NCBI RefSeq assembly: GCF_003351345.1
Contig: NZ_QQTO01000022.1
Location: forward strand, 124,001-188,000
Reading direction: 5' to 3'
Source of the DNA: Allobosea caraganae
Lineage (GTDB): Bacteria; Pseudomonadota; Alphaproteobacteria; Rhizobiales; Beijerinckiaceae
DNA: 64,000 nt
The position numbers and the translations under genes are program-made. Below the pieces are notes generated by a model. That model was given only the letters and a program-made list of their open reading frames with translations, searched no databases and had not been told where the DNA came from. Below are positions 45,305-53,665 of this stretch, in pieces; positions within the stretch are counted from its first letter, which is position 1, and each line of letters begins with the position of its first letter.

Positions 45305-46504
45305 ATGCCTGAGATCACCGGAATTCGCTGCGTCCTGCTGAGTTCGCCCTACGCCGACGCGGATGAGCGCGAGATCAAGGCCTGCTTCCCGAACGGGCCG
45401 AAGCGCACGATCGGCATGGTCGAGGTGACGCTGGACAATGGCGTGACCGGCATCGGCGAAGGCTATCTCGCGGTGTTCGCACCGCTGGTCTTCAAATCGA
45501 TCGTCGATCTCTGCACGCCGCTGATGCTGGGCAAGGACGGCTTCGACATCCCGCGGCGGGTCAAGGACCTGCGCTCGCTCTGCGATTACTGGTCGCTCCA
45601 GGGCGCGGCGCGCCATGTCATCAGCGCGTTCGAGGCGGCCTTGCAGGACGCCAAGGGCAAGAGCCTCGGCGTGCCGGTCTATGAGCTGCTCGGCGGCGCC
45701 AGGCGCGACTCGATCCAGATCTACGGCAGCGGCGGCTGCTGCGACGCCAAGCACCAGTTCAACCGCGAGCTCGACCTTCTGGGTGCGAAGGGCATCGGCA
45801 TCTACAAGATCCGCTCGGTCAAGCGCGACGTCTGGCGCACCGTCTGGGCGCTGGACGAGGCGGCCAGGCGCGGCATCCGCGTCGCCGTCGACATGTGCCA
45901 GAATCTGGCCGATCCGCCGCAGCCCGTGGACGATGTCGTCGCCTTCGTCGAGGCAGTCCACGCCAAGACGGAGCAGCGCATGCTGTTCGTCGAGGAGGCC
46001 GTCGGCCCCGACAGCCCCGAGGCGTTCCGCGAGCTGCGCCAGCGCATCGACGTGCCCGTCTGCGGCGGCGAGATCATCACGACGCCGAAGGAGATGATCG
46101 AGCGCATGCGCGCCGGCGCCTATGCCTTCGTTCAGCCCGACGCCTCGGTGATCGGCGGCATCAGCGCGGTGATGGAGATCTTCGCCGTAGCGGACGAGCT
46201 CAAGATCGACGTCGTCGTGCATGCCTGGGGCGGAGCGGCGGCGATCATGGCAAACTACCATGCCGCCTTTGCCGGCGGCGGCAAGCTGGTGGAGTTCCCG
46301 ATGCTCGACTTCCCGCTCGGCCGCGAGATGATCGGCGGCCAGGGGCGGATCGAAGGCGGCCGCTTGCTGCGCCCCACCGCGCCCGGGCTGGGCCTGACGC
46401 TGACGCCCGAGATGGAAGCGCGCTACCCCTTCGACGAGAGCGCCGTCTATAGCTGCGTCCTGAACGACTGGAACCCGCCGCCGGACGCCTATTGGGAGCA
46501 GTGA
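45305..46504 (+). CDS. Mandelate racemase / enolase superfamily acid-sugar dehydratase
   Basis: A 399-residue TIM-barrel enzyme that should abstract the proton alpha to a carboxylate. Expected residues: lysine in YKIRSVKR (KxR in place of KxK), magnesium ligands in AVDMCQN (D), FVEEAV (E) and CGGE (E), and a histidine base in VVHAWGG. This set fits the sugar-acid dehydratases of the mandelate racemase group. The substrate cannot be read. Two DHDPS-family aldolases nearby could take the 2-keto-3-deoxy product further. Confidence 0.87.
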   Translation: MPEITGIRCVLLSSPYADADEREIKACFPNGPKRTIGMVEVTLDNGVTGIGEGYLAVFAPLVFKSIVDLCTPLMLGKDGFDIPRRVKDLRSLCDYWSLQGAARHVISAFEAALQDAKGKSLGVPVYELLGGARRDSIQIYGSGGCCDAKHQFNRELDLLGAKGIGIYKIRSVKRDVWRTVWALDEAARRGIRVAVDMCQNLADPPQPVDDVVAFVEAVHAKTEQRMLFVEEAVGPDSPEAFRELRQRIDVPVCGGEIITTPKEMIERMRAGAYAFVQPDASVIGGISAVMEIFAVADELKIDVVVHAWGGAAAIMANYHAAFAGGGKLVEFPMLDFPLGREMIGGQGRIEGGRLLRPTAPGLGLTLTPEMEARYPFDESAVYSCVLNDWNPPPDAYWEQ

Positions 46505-46822
46505 TGCGCTGCTGGTGCGTTTCGCGTCTAAATGGAGACATCACGTCCCGTGAACCGGCGCCGCAAGCAGACGTTTCGAGAATCTGCGACAGGCCAGTTT
46601 CGGAGCGCCTGAAGTGGTCGACAGTGAAAGCTTTGTTCCAGCGGCCCTGCCTGTGAGTGGACCATTGCACCTGTCTCCACATCGATATAAAGTGTATAAA
46701 CCATTGTTTTTGCTTATCTATAAGCCAATTTGACTCTCTCGCAGCACCCGCCCGCATCATTGCTCCCGCGACCTGCACGTTGTCCGGCCTCAGCCGCCCG
46801 CAGCCACAGGCCCTGCCCGCTC
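46505..46822. other. Intergenic region with a low-GC stretch and the second tRNA end repeat
   Basis: No gene seen in these 318 bases. Bases 46675-46735 are unusually AT-rich for the window (gatataaagtgtataaacca, gtttttgcttatctataagc). They are followed directly by the 15-base copy of the tRNA-Thr end (46734-46748). This looks like a junction left by insertion or deletion. Confidence 0.5.
46734..46748. repeat. Candidate attR: second copy of the tRNA-Thr 3' end repeat
   Basis: CTCTCTCGCAGCACC is identical to 38862-38876 and in the same orientation, 7.87 kb away. Confidence 0.5.
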
Positions 46823-47755
46823 TCAGAAGCTCATCTTCGCCGCGCTGAAGGGTAGCGCGGCGATGTTTTCGTAGCTTCCCGCCATCATCGTGACGTTCGA
46901 GACGGGCAAATAAGCGTAGAGCTCGGCGGCGTAGTCCTCGTCATTCCACTGAATGCGGAGCGATGGCCCCTGGCCGGCCGAGAAGCGTCCGGAATTCGCC
47001 TCGGTCGGGAGCGGGCAATTGGGATATGCCGGCGCGATCTTCTTATAGACGACCGTGCCGTCCGGGTAGAAGTAGTAGTAATATCTGGCCATGAGGTCGG
47101 TTACGACCCACCAGCCGATGAGCCAGGGCGGAGCGATGAAGGCCGGCCGCTCCGGCACGACCTCCCAGAAATAGATGCTAGGGCGGGCCCACATCCAGTT
47201 GGCGTCGATCGTGGCGACACCGCTGCTGTTATTGCCGATCGGGGCGCCGTTCTGGAGGACCCTGGTCTTGTCCCAGATCTCGGTATGCGCCCCGGCATAA
47301 CCCTCCCTGAAGGCGAGGATGCCTTGCCGGCCGGCGAGATAGGCCTCCATGGTTTTTCGCGTGTTGCGGGAGCCGGCCTTCACGGTCTCGCCCTGGCCGT
47401 ATTTTCCGTTCAGGTAATTCTCCAGCTCGTCGACGGCGCCGAGATGATAGCCGCCGCCGAAATGCGCGTTCGGCCTCGGCCGCGGGCTCGCCGCGGGAAC
47501 CGTGTGGTCGCCGCCGACGGCGTTCAGCGCCCAGCTGACCTGGAAGCAGCAAGGCGTGTTCAAGGCCTGCTTTTTCTTCGGGTCATCGGGATGGGCCAGG
47601 TTCCACGCGTCGACCTCCTTGTTGTGCTTGACGGCCGACGCGTTGAGCCCGTCGACATAGGTCTTCATCGGCGCCGGCAGAGATCTGTAGGTTGGGTAGC
47701 TCTGGATCAGCTTGGCCGCGTCCAGCCGCAGCTTGCCGTCTTGCTCGTTCGCCAT
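46823..47755 (-). CDS. Putative type VI secretion amidase effector (Tae4-like) with C-terminal extension
   Basis: A 310-residue protein without signal peptide. Residues 18-170 resemble Tae4 amidases, which cut the peptide stems of peptidoglycan in rival cells: YPTYRSLPAPM at the start, a cysteine motif NTPCCFQVSWALN (Cys69 in the CxxxxSxALN register) and a histidine motif AGAHTEIWDKTR (His157). About 140 residues follow that Tae4 lacks, rich in aromatic residues (RYYYYFYPDGTVVY, LRIQWNDEDYAAELYAYLP), and may be a binding domain. The ATG at 47755 has GGGAGG about ten bases upstream. No immunity gene (signal peptide, about 120 residues) is next to it. A phage-like or housekeeping amidase is the alternative. 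Confidence 0.6.
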   Translation of the reverse strand: MANEQDGKLRLDAAKLIQSYPTYRSLPAPMKTYVDGLNASAVKHNKEVDAWNLAHPDDPKKKQALNTPCCFQVSWALNAVGGDHTVPAASPRPRPNAHFGGGYHLGAVDELENYLNGKYGQGETVKAGSRNTRKTMEAYLAGRQGILAFREGYAGAHTEIWDKTRVLQNGAPIGNNSSGVATIDANWMWARPSIYFWEVVPERPAFIAPPWLIGWWVVTDLMARYYYYFYPDGTVVYKKIAPAYPNCPLPTEANSGRFSAGQGPSLRIQWNDEDYAAELYAYLPVSNVTMMAGSYENIAALPFSAAKMSF

Positions 47756-47919
47756 CGGACACTGCCTCCCGCAGGATGCGCAGCCGGCGCTGGGATGGTC
47801 GAGCCAATCCGACCGATCACGCGGCTGCCTCTGCCCTTCAGTAAGCCCTCCGGCGAATGCGATGGTCATCCCTCATTCGAAGGACGAAATCCGCTCGCCT
47901 TCAAGACCACCGCGCAGTC

Positions 47920-48366
47920 TCAATGCGCCTCGTGGCTACACAGGCCGTGATCGGCCAGCGCCTCGATGATGGCGCAGTCGCAAGCTTTGACGCCGCCGGC
48001 GCAGGTCGTGGCGATGCGGGCGAGCTCGGTCTCCAGCGAGCGCAGCCGGGCGATCTTGCGCCGGACGTCGTCGAGATGGCCCGCCGCGATGGCGTGGGCC
48101 TCGTCGCAGGCGATCTCCGGCGTGTCGGAGAGATGCAGCAGGGTGCGGATGCCCTCGACCGGGAAGCCGAGGTCGCGCGCATGCTTGATGAAGGCGAGGC
48201 GCTCGACATGCCTGCGGCCATAGCGGCGCTGGTTGCCCTCCGAACGCTCCGGCGGCGGCAGCAGGCCGACCTGCTCATAGTAGCGGATGGTCTCGACCTT
48301 GACGCCGGTCTCATCCGACAGCGCGCCGATCGGGACGACGCGCTCGAGTTTTTTCGCGGCGAGCAT
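47920..48366 (-). CDS. MerR-family heavy-metal regulator (CadR/PbrR/ZntR type)
   Basis: A 148-residue activator. N-terminal MerR helix-turn-helix: IGALSDETGVKVETIRYYEQ and GNQRRYGRRHVERLAFI. Metal ligands probably are the cysteine in EIACDEAH and those in CAGGVKACDCA plus the C-terminal CSHEAH, as in regulators of zinc, cadmium and lead. It is divergent from the metal ATPase gene and should twist the 19-base-spacer promoter between them into an active form when metal is bound. Confidence 0.92.
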   Translation of the reverse strand: MLAAKKLERVVPIGALSDETGVKVETIRYYEQVGLLPPPERSEGNQRRYGRRHVERLAFIKHARDLGFPVEGIRTLLHLSDTPEIACDEAHAIAAGHLDDVRRKIARLRSLETELARIATTCAGGVKACDCAIIEALADHGLCSHEAH

Positions 48367-48376
48367 GATTTTCCTC

Positions 48377-48407
48377 TTGAACCTCTAGTCACTCCAGCTT
48401 GTACATA
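48377..48407 (+). promoter_or_regulatory. MerR-type metal promoter of the ATPase gene
   Basis: TTGAAC (48377-48382) and TACATA (48402-48407) are separated by exactly 19 bases, the overlong spacer of MerR-controlled promoters, and the imperfect dyad CTCTAG-tca-CTCCAG lies inside the spacer. It is 35 bases before the ATPase start. Confidence 0.8.
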
Positions 48408-48441
48408 AGATGTCTCAAGGCGGCGACAAGCGGAGACGAGC

Positions 48442-50760
48442 ATGGCCAATCGCAGCGAAACCGAGCTCCTGAGCTGGAAAGTCGGCGGCATGGACTGCCC
48501 GAGCTGCGCCGCGACGATTCGCGCCGCGGTCGAGAAGCTGCCCGGCGTCAGCGAGGTAAAACTCTCGGTGATGACGGAGACGATGACGCTCGCGCTCGAT
48601 CGGCAAGCGGGCGCGGTCGAGGCCGTCGAGCGCCGCGTCATCGGGCTCGGCTATACCGCGACGCCGATCGCGGCCAAGGCGGCGGCCAAGTCCTCCGCTC
48701 CGGAAGCTGCCAGTTGCTGCGGGCACGATCACGACCATGGCCACAGCCACGATCATGAAGACCACGACCAGCATGGCCACGATCACAGCCATGAAGGCCA
48801 TGATCACGGCCACAAGCATGAGCACGTCGCCGCCAAGGCCGATCCGGGCCACGGCCTGCCCGGCCATGTCCATGAGGTCACGCCGGACGGCGCGAGCTGG
48901 TACCAGACCAACAAGGGCCGGCTCGTCCTCGTCACCGGCGCGCTGCTCGCAGCCGCCTGGAGCGCGAGCCTGCTCTGGCCGGCGGCGGCGCATTGGGCCT
49001 TCATCCTCGCCTGCCTGATCGGCGTGGCGCCAATCGCGCGACGCGCCTTCGCCGCCGCGAGCGCCGGCCTGCCCTTCACCATCGAGATGCTGATGACGAT
49101 CGCCGCCATCGGCGCGCTGTTCATCGGCGCGGCCGAGGAGGCGGCGCTGGTCGTCTTCCTCTTCGCCGTGGGCGAGGTGCTGGAGGGCGTCGCGGCCGAC
49201 CGGGCCCGCGCCTCGATCCGCGCGCTCGGCGAGCTCGTGCCGAAGACGGCGCTGGTCGAGGAGAACGGCGCGACGAAGCAGGTCGATGCGGCCGCGCTCA
49301 GGATCGGGCAGACCGTGCTGGTCCGGCCCGGCGACCGCATTCCGGCCGATGGCGAGATCACGGACGGCATCTCCGGCATCGACGAGAGCCCGGTGACCGG
49401 CGAGTCGGTGCCGAAGACCAAGGGCGTCGGCGAGCCGGTCTTCGCCGGCTCGGTCAACCGCGAGGCTGCCCTGCGCGTGCGCGTCAGCAAGGCCGCCGAG
49501 GACAACACGATCTCGCGCATCATCCGGCTGGTCGAGGAGGCGCAGGAGGCGCGGGCGCCGACAGAGCGCTTCATCGACCGCTTCTCGCGCATCTACATGC
49601 CGGCGATCGTCGGGCTGGCGCTGCTGGTGCTGCTGGTGCCGCCGCTGCTCTTCGGCGGCGAATGGTCGGTCTGGATCTACCGTGCGCTGGCGCTGCTGCT
49701 GATCGGCTGCCCCTGCGCGCTGGTGATCTCGGTGCCGGCGGCGATCGCGGCCTCGCTCTCGGCCGGCGCGCGCAGCGGCCTGCTGATGAAGGGTGGCGTC
49801 GTGATCGAGGCCGCCGCCCGCACCGGCCTCGTCGCCTTCGACAAGACGGGGACGCTGACGCAAGGCACCCCGCGGGTGACGGATGTCGTCGGCCTGGGGC
49901 GGCCGGAGCGCGAGGTCGTCGCGCTGGCGGCTGCCGTCGAGACCGGTTCGAGCCATCCGCTGGCGCAGGCCGTGCTGGAGCGGGCCAAAGCCGATGCAAT
50001 CAGCGTCGTGCCTGCCTCCGGCGCTGCGGCGATCGCCGGCCAGGGCGTCACCGGCACGGTCGGCGGCGAGGAGGTCTTCGTCGGCGCGCCGCGCCATGCG
50101 ACCAGCCGCGCCAGGTTCGACGATCAGGCCAACGCCCAGGTCGCGCAGCTCGAAAGCGCCGGCAAGACCGTCGCGGCGGTGATCGCCGGCGGCAGGCTCG
50201 CCGGGCTGATCGCGCTGCGCGACGAGCCGCGTGAGGATGCGGCGCTGGCGGTGGCCGAGTTGAAGCAGCTCGGCATCCGCTCGGTGATGCTGACCGGCGA
50301 CAATGCCCGCACCGGCGCTGCCATCGCCGGTGCGCTCGGCATGGAGCACAAGGCCGAGCTGATGCCGGACGGCAAGGTCGCGGCGATCAAGGACTACGCG
50401 ATCGAAACACCGGTGATGATGGTCGGCGACGGCATCAACGACGCGCCGGCGCTCGCCGCCGCCACCATCGGCGTGGCGATGGGCTCGGGCACCGACGTGG
50501 CGCTGGAGACGGCCGATGGCGCGCTGCTCAAGAGCCGGGTCCGCGACGTGCCGGCGATGATCCGGCTGGCGCGGGCGACGATGGGCAATATCCGCACCAA
50601 CATCGCCATCGCGCTGGGCTTGAAAGCCGTGTTCCTGGTGACGAGCGTGCTCGGCTATACCGGGCTCTGGGTCGCGATCCTGGCCGATACAGGCGCGACC
50701 GTGATCGTCACCGCCAACGCGCTGCGCCTGCTGCGCTTCGACGCCGGCAAGACCGGCTGA
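48442..50760 (+). CDS. zntA: Zinc/cadmium/lead-exporting P1B-type ATPase
   Basis: A 772-residue inner-membrane pump that expels divalent soft metals. Order: an HMA domain with GMDCPSCAAT (Cys19, Cys22); a histidine/aspartate-rich linker (about residues 92-135, with many H-D-H and H-G-H units) that could hold many metal ions; membrane helices with the ion motif CPC in GCPCALV (about 422-428); phosphorylated aspartate in DKTGTLT (Asp467); SSHPLA; and GDGINDAPAL. The linker is unusually long for ZntA. Controlled by the divergent MerR regulator. The symbol is by type; cadmium or lead may be the main substrate. Confidence 0.92.
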   Translation: MANRSETELLSWKVGGMDCPSCAATIRAAVEKLPGVSEVKLSVMTETMTLALDRQAGAVEAVERRVIGLGYTATPIAAKAAAKSSAPEAASCCGHDHDHGHSHDHEDHDQHGHDHSHEGHDHGHKHEHVAAKADPGHGLPGHVHEVTPDGASWYQTNKGRLVLVTGALLAAAWSASLLWPAAAHWAFILACLIGVAPIARRAFAAASAGLPFTIEMLMTIAAIGALFIGAAEEAALVVFLFAVGEVLEGVAADRARASIRALGELVPKTALVEENGATKQVDAAALRIGQTVLVRPGDRIPADGEITDGISGIDESPVTGESVPKTKGVGEPVFAGSVNREAALRVRVSKAAEDNTISRIIRLVEEAQEARAPTERFIDRFSRIYMPAIVGLALLVLLVPPLLFGGEWSVWIYRALALLLIGCPCALVISVPAAIAASLSAGARSGLLMKGGVVIEAAARTGLVAFDKTGTLTQGTPRVTDVVGLGRPEREVVALAAAVETGSSHPLAQAVLERAKADAISVVPASGAAAIAGQGVTGTVGGEEVFVGAPRHATSRARFDDQANAQVAQLESAGKTVAAVIAGGRLAGLIALRDEPREDAALAVAELKQLGIRSVMLTGDNARTGAAIAGALGMEHKAELMPDGKVAAIKDYAIETPVMMVGDGINDAPALAAATIGVAMGSGTDVALETADGALLKSRVRDVPAMIRLARATMGNIRTNIAIALGLKAVFLVTSVLGYTGLWVAILADTGATVIVTANALRLLRFDAGKTG

Positions 50761-50776
50761 GCGGGGAGCACTACGC

Positions 50777-51406
50777 ATGACCGCGATGGAGGCGATGAGC
50801 TACCTGATGGTGCTCGTCTACGTCATCAGCTTCCTGGCCATGTCGGCGATCCTGGCCAAGGAGGCGGGGCGGCCAATCTGGCTCTTCGGCAAAGGCAGCG
50901 ACAGGCAGAAAGTGCCCGCCCTGCTCTTCCGCGTCGCCTTCGCCGGCAGCGTGCTCTGGCCGCTCGTGATCGCGACGCTTGGCGACCCGATCAGGGGCGA
51001 CCCGCTGGCGCGCTGGTTCGACGGCCCCTGGTACGATCTCCTCGGCCACCTGCTCTGCGTCATCGGCGCCTGCATCGCCATCATCTCGCAGCGCTACATG
51101 GGCGCCTCCTGGCGCATCGGCGCGGCCGAGGGCGAGCAAGGGCCGATCGTCGACACCGGCCCGTTCGCGATCTCGCGCAACCCGGTCTTCGTCGGCCAGG
51201 CCGTGCTGTTCACCGGGCTGTTCATCGTGCTGCCCAACCTGATGCAGGCGGCCTTTACGCTGGCGCTCTTCGTCGCCATCGCGCTGCAGGTCCGGATCGA
51301 GGAGCGCGTACTGGCGGCCTCGCTCGGCGAGCCCTATCTCGCCTACCAGCGCAAGGTGAAACGCTGGATCGGAACCTACCCGCCGCGACCGGACCAAGCC
51401 CCGTAG
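50777..51406 (+). CDS. Membrane methyltransferase of the isoprenylcysteine carboxyl methyltransferase (ICMT/PEMT-like) family
   Basis: A 209-residue protein with four to five membrane helices. The conserved C-terminal block GASWRIG ... GPFAISRNPVFVGQ ... IEERVL ... YQRKVKRWI is that of the ICMT/PEMT family, which methylates lipids or small thiols at the membrane. It starts 16 bases after the metal ATPase gene, with GGGGAG upstream, so it is in the same operon and under the MerR regulator. Its substrate in metal resistance is unknown. Confidence 0.85.
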   Translation: MTAMEAMSYLMVLVYVISFLAMSAILAKEAGRPIWLFGKGSDRQKVPALLFRVAFAGSVLWPLVIATLGDPIRGDPLARWFDGPWYDLLGHLLCVIGACIAIISQRYMGASWRIGAAEGEQGPIVDTGPFAISRNPVFVGQAVLFTGLFIVLPNLMQAAFTLALFVAIALQVRIEERVLAASLGEPYLAYQRKVKRWIGTYPPRPDQAP

Positions 51407-51587
51407 TCTCCCATTCCTTAGCGTTGCCCATACGTCTATGCTGCCGGGATCGAAGCGGCTGCGGCCGCGCTTCGACGGGTGCCGAGGCCACACCCGACCG
51501 GCCGACAATCACGTCCACGACGAATTCCGGAATCATCCGAACACGTTGCGCGGGTTTATCCGCCCGCAGCCACCATGAGGGGACGGC

Positions 51588-51935
51588 ATGTCGATCTATG
51601 TGGAATTCGGCGAGCCTTTGGACAAAAACTGCCAGGCGACATCTGCCAGCCTCGGAACGACATCCCCGCCGATCGCGGGCGGAATCTCGCATAGAGCGCA
51701 GTCGAAGGATTTCTCCTTCACCAAGACGCGCGACTCACTGAGCCCGGAATTGTCGAAGCATATGGTCCAGGGAACGAGATTCGGCACCGTCGTGATCGAA
51801 TTCTACAAGAATGACGAGACGCTCTATGCCGTCTACACGATGAGCGATGTCATGATCGCTTCCTGGCAAAGCAGTGGGGAATCGGAAGGGATCGGCCTGA
51901 ACTTCGGGGGCATTTCGACAAAGTACTACGGATAG
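51588..51935 (+). CDS. Short Hcp-like type VI secretion tube protein
   Basis: A 115-residue protein. The opening MSIYVEFGEP, the stretch FSFTKTRDSLSPELSKHMVQ, the pair GTVVIEFYKND and YAVYTMSDVMI, and the closing GIGLNFGGISTKYYG follow the Hcp pattern in order. Hcp rings stack into the tube of the type VI system and carry effectors. Normal Hcp is about 160 residues; here a loop after residue 30 is shortened. A good ribosome site GAGGGGAC lies upstream. There is no vgrG, tssB/C or other secretion gene in the window. Flanking bases 51407-51587 show nothing. Confidence 0.7.
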   Translation: MSIYVEFGEPLDKNCQATSASLGTTSPPIAGGISHRAQSKDFSFTKTRDSLSPELSKHMVQGTRFGTVVIEFYKNDETLYAVYTMSDVMIASWQSSGESEGIGLNFGGISTKYYG

Positions 51936-52024
51936 CCAACCTGCCCGCACGCGTTGCCCGCTCCGCCGCAATGCCATAGGCTCTGACGCCACGAGCGCAT
52001 CCGCCTGCTGCCCAGACCGAGTTC

Positions 52025-53665
52025 ATGCGAGCCAAGACCGTAGCGATCGCGGGATGCGGACCGGCCGGCCTGGCGGCAGCCCTGCTGCTTCAGCGCGACG
52101 GCCATCGCGTCACCATCTACGAGCGCTTCGAGGCGGCCGGCCCGGTCGGCTCCGGGCTGATGATCCAGCCGACCGGGCTCGCCGTGCTGCGCGAGCTGGG
52201 GCTGGCCGAGGAAATCCTTGCAGCCGGCGCGCGGATCGACCGGCTGTTCGGACGCTCCGTGCCCTCCGAGCGCATCGTGCTCGACGTGCGCTATGCCGCG
52301 CTCGGGGATGGGGCGGGCCATGGCATCGGCATCCACCGCGCCGCACTGTTCAACGCTCTCCACGCCGCCGCGGTCGCCGCGCAGATTCCCATCATCACCG
52401 GACGCAGCGTGGCTTCGGCCGAGCCGACCGCGGCTGGCGCTCGCATGTTGATCTTCGCTGATGGCGAGCCGGCCGGACCGTTCGACCTCGTCGTCGATGC
52501 GCTGGGCACGTCGAGCCCGCTTGCGCCGCCAACCGGACGCGCCCTGGCCTATGGCGCGTTCTGGGCGAGCCTCGACTGGGTGGAGGGCGCCGGCTTCGAC
52601 AAGGCCGCGCTGGAGCAGCGCTATGTCCGGGCGAACCGCATGGTCGGCATCCTGCCGATCGGCCGCCCCTCGCCCACAGACGCGCCGAAGGCGACCTTCT
52701 TCTGGTCGCTGCGCACCGACCAGCTCGACGCCTGGCGGCAGGCGGGGCTTGCCTCGTGGAAGGCGGAGGTGCTGAAGCTCTGGCCGGCGACGGCGCCCTT
52801 CCTCGATCAGGTCACGGCCCCGGAGCAGCTGACCTTCGCGCGCTATGCGCACCGCACGCTGCCGCAGCCGGCTCAGCCCGGCCTGATCCATCTCGGCGAT
52901 GCCTGGCACTCGACCAGCCCGCAGCTCGGCCAGGGCGCCAACATGGCGCTGCTCGATGCCTATGCACTGGCCAAGGCGCTGCGCGAGAGCGCTGACCTGG
53001 CCATCGCGCCCGCCCGCGCCGTGGCGCTGCGCCAGCGGCATGTCCGGCTCTACCAGGGCATGAGCGCGCTGTTCACGCCGGTCTATCAATCGGACAGCCA
53101 AGCCCTGCCTCTGCTGCGCGACCGCATCGCCGGGCCGCTCTCGCGCATCCCGCCGGCGCCATGGATCCTGGCGGCGATGGTGAGCGGGCTGATCGGCTGG
53201 CCATTGCGGTCGCTCGGGCTGAACGCGCAGGCTCCACCCGATCTCGGCCCCGCGCTGGCGGCCGGGACGCGCGACCGGCCCCTGATCGTCTTCGACGGCG
53301 ATTGCGTGATGTGCTCGGCGCAGGCGCAGTTCGTGATGCGCAACGACCGCGCGCGCCGCTTCAACCTGACCACGGCGCAGGGGCCGCTCGGGCAGGAGCT
53401 CTATCGAAGGCTCGGCCTGCCGACGGAAGATTTCGAGACGATGCTGCTGGTCGAGAATGGCCGGGTGCAGAGCCATTCCGACGCCGCGATCGGCATCGCC
53501 GCCGGGCTCGGCTGGCCATGGCGGGCGGCGCTCGTCGCAAAACTCATCCCGCGTGCGCTACGCGACCGGCTCTATCGGCTCATTGCACGCAACCGCTATC
53601 GCTGGTTCGGCCGGCGAGAGACCTGCTGGCGGCCGACGCCGGATGTCGCGGACCGCATCCTGTGA
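52025..53665 (+). CDS. FAD-dependent monooxygenase fused to a DCC-family thiol domain (DUF393)
   Basis: A 546-residue two-domain protein. Residues 1-375 are a PHBH-type flavin monooxygenase: FAD motif IAGCGPAGLAAALLLQRDG, the second FAD motif LIHLGDAWHSTSPQLGQGAN, between them a substrate domain. After a short linker with a hydrophobic stretch, residues 415-540 form a DCC domain with FDGDCVMCSAQAQFVM, which keeps the DxxC-x-xC cysteines (CVMC) of a thiol-disulfide oxidoreductase. Aromatic compounds are the usual substrates; here unknown. The stop overlaps the start of the next gene as GTGA, indicating joint function. Confidence 0.85.
   Translation: MRAKTVAIAGCGPAGLAAALLLQRDGHRVTIYERFEAAGPVGSGLMIQPTGLAVLRELGLAEEILAAGARIDRLFGRSVPSERIVLDVRYAALGDGAGHGIGIHRAALFNALHAAAVAAQIPIITGRSVASAEPTAAGARMLIFADGEPAGPFDLVVDALGTSSPLAPPTGRALAYGAFWASLDWVEGAGFDKAALEQRYVRANRMVGILPIGRPSPTDAPKATFFWSLRTDQLDAWRQAGLASWKAEVLKLWPATAPFLDQVTAPEQLTFARYAHRTLPQPAQPGLIHLGDAWHSTSPQLGQGANMALLDAYALAKALRESADLAIAPARAVALRQRHVRLYQGMSALFTPVYQSDSQALPLLRDRIAGPLSRIPPAPWILAAMVSGLIGWPLRSLGLNAQAPPDLGPALAAGTRDRPLIVFDGDCVMCSAQAQFVMRNDRARRFNLTTAQGPLGQELYRRLGLPTEDFETMLLVENGRVQSHSDAAIGIAAGLGWPWRAALVAKLIPRALRDRLYRLIARNRYRWFGRRETCWRPTPDVADRIL

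Noticed and set aside
46657-46848. Short plus-strand frame in the AT-rich scar
   Set aside because: It crosses the repeat and the end of the opposite amidase gene, has no ribosome site, and its product has no recognisable pattern.
48720-48840. Short near-repeats in the DNA that look at first like a CRISPR-type or tandem array
   Set aside because: They lie inside the metal ATPase gene and encode the histidine-rich linker; there are no regular spacers or cas genes.
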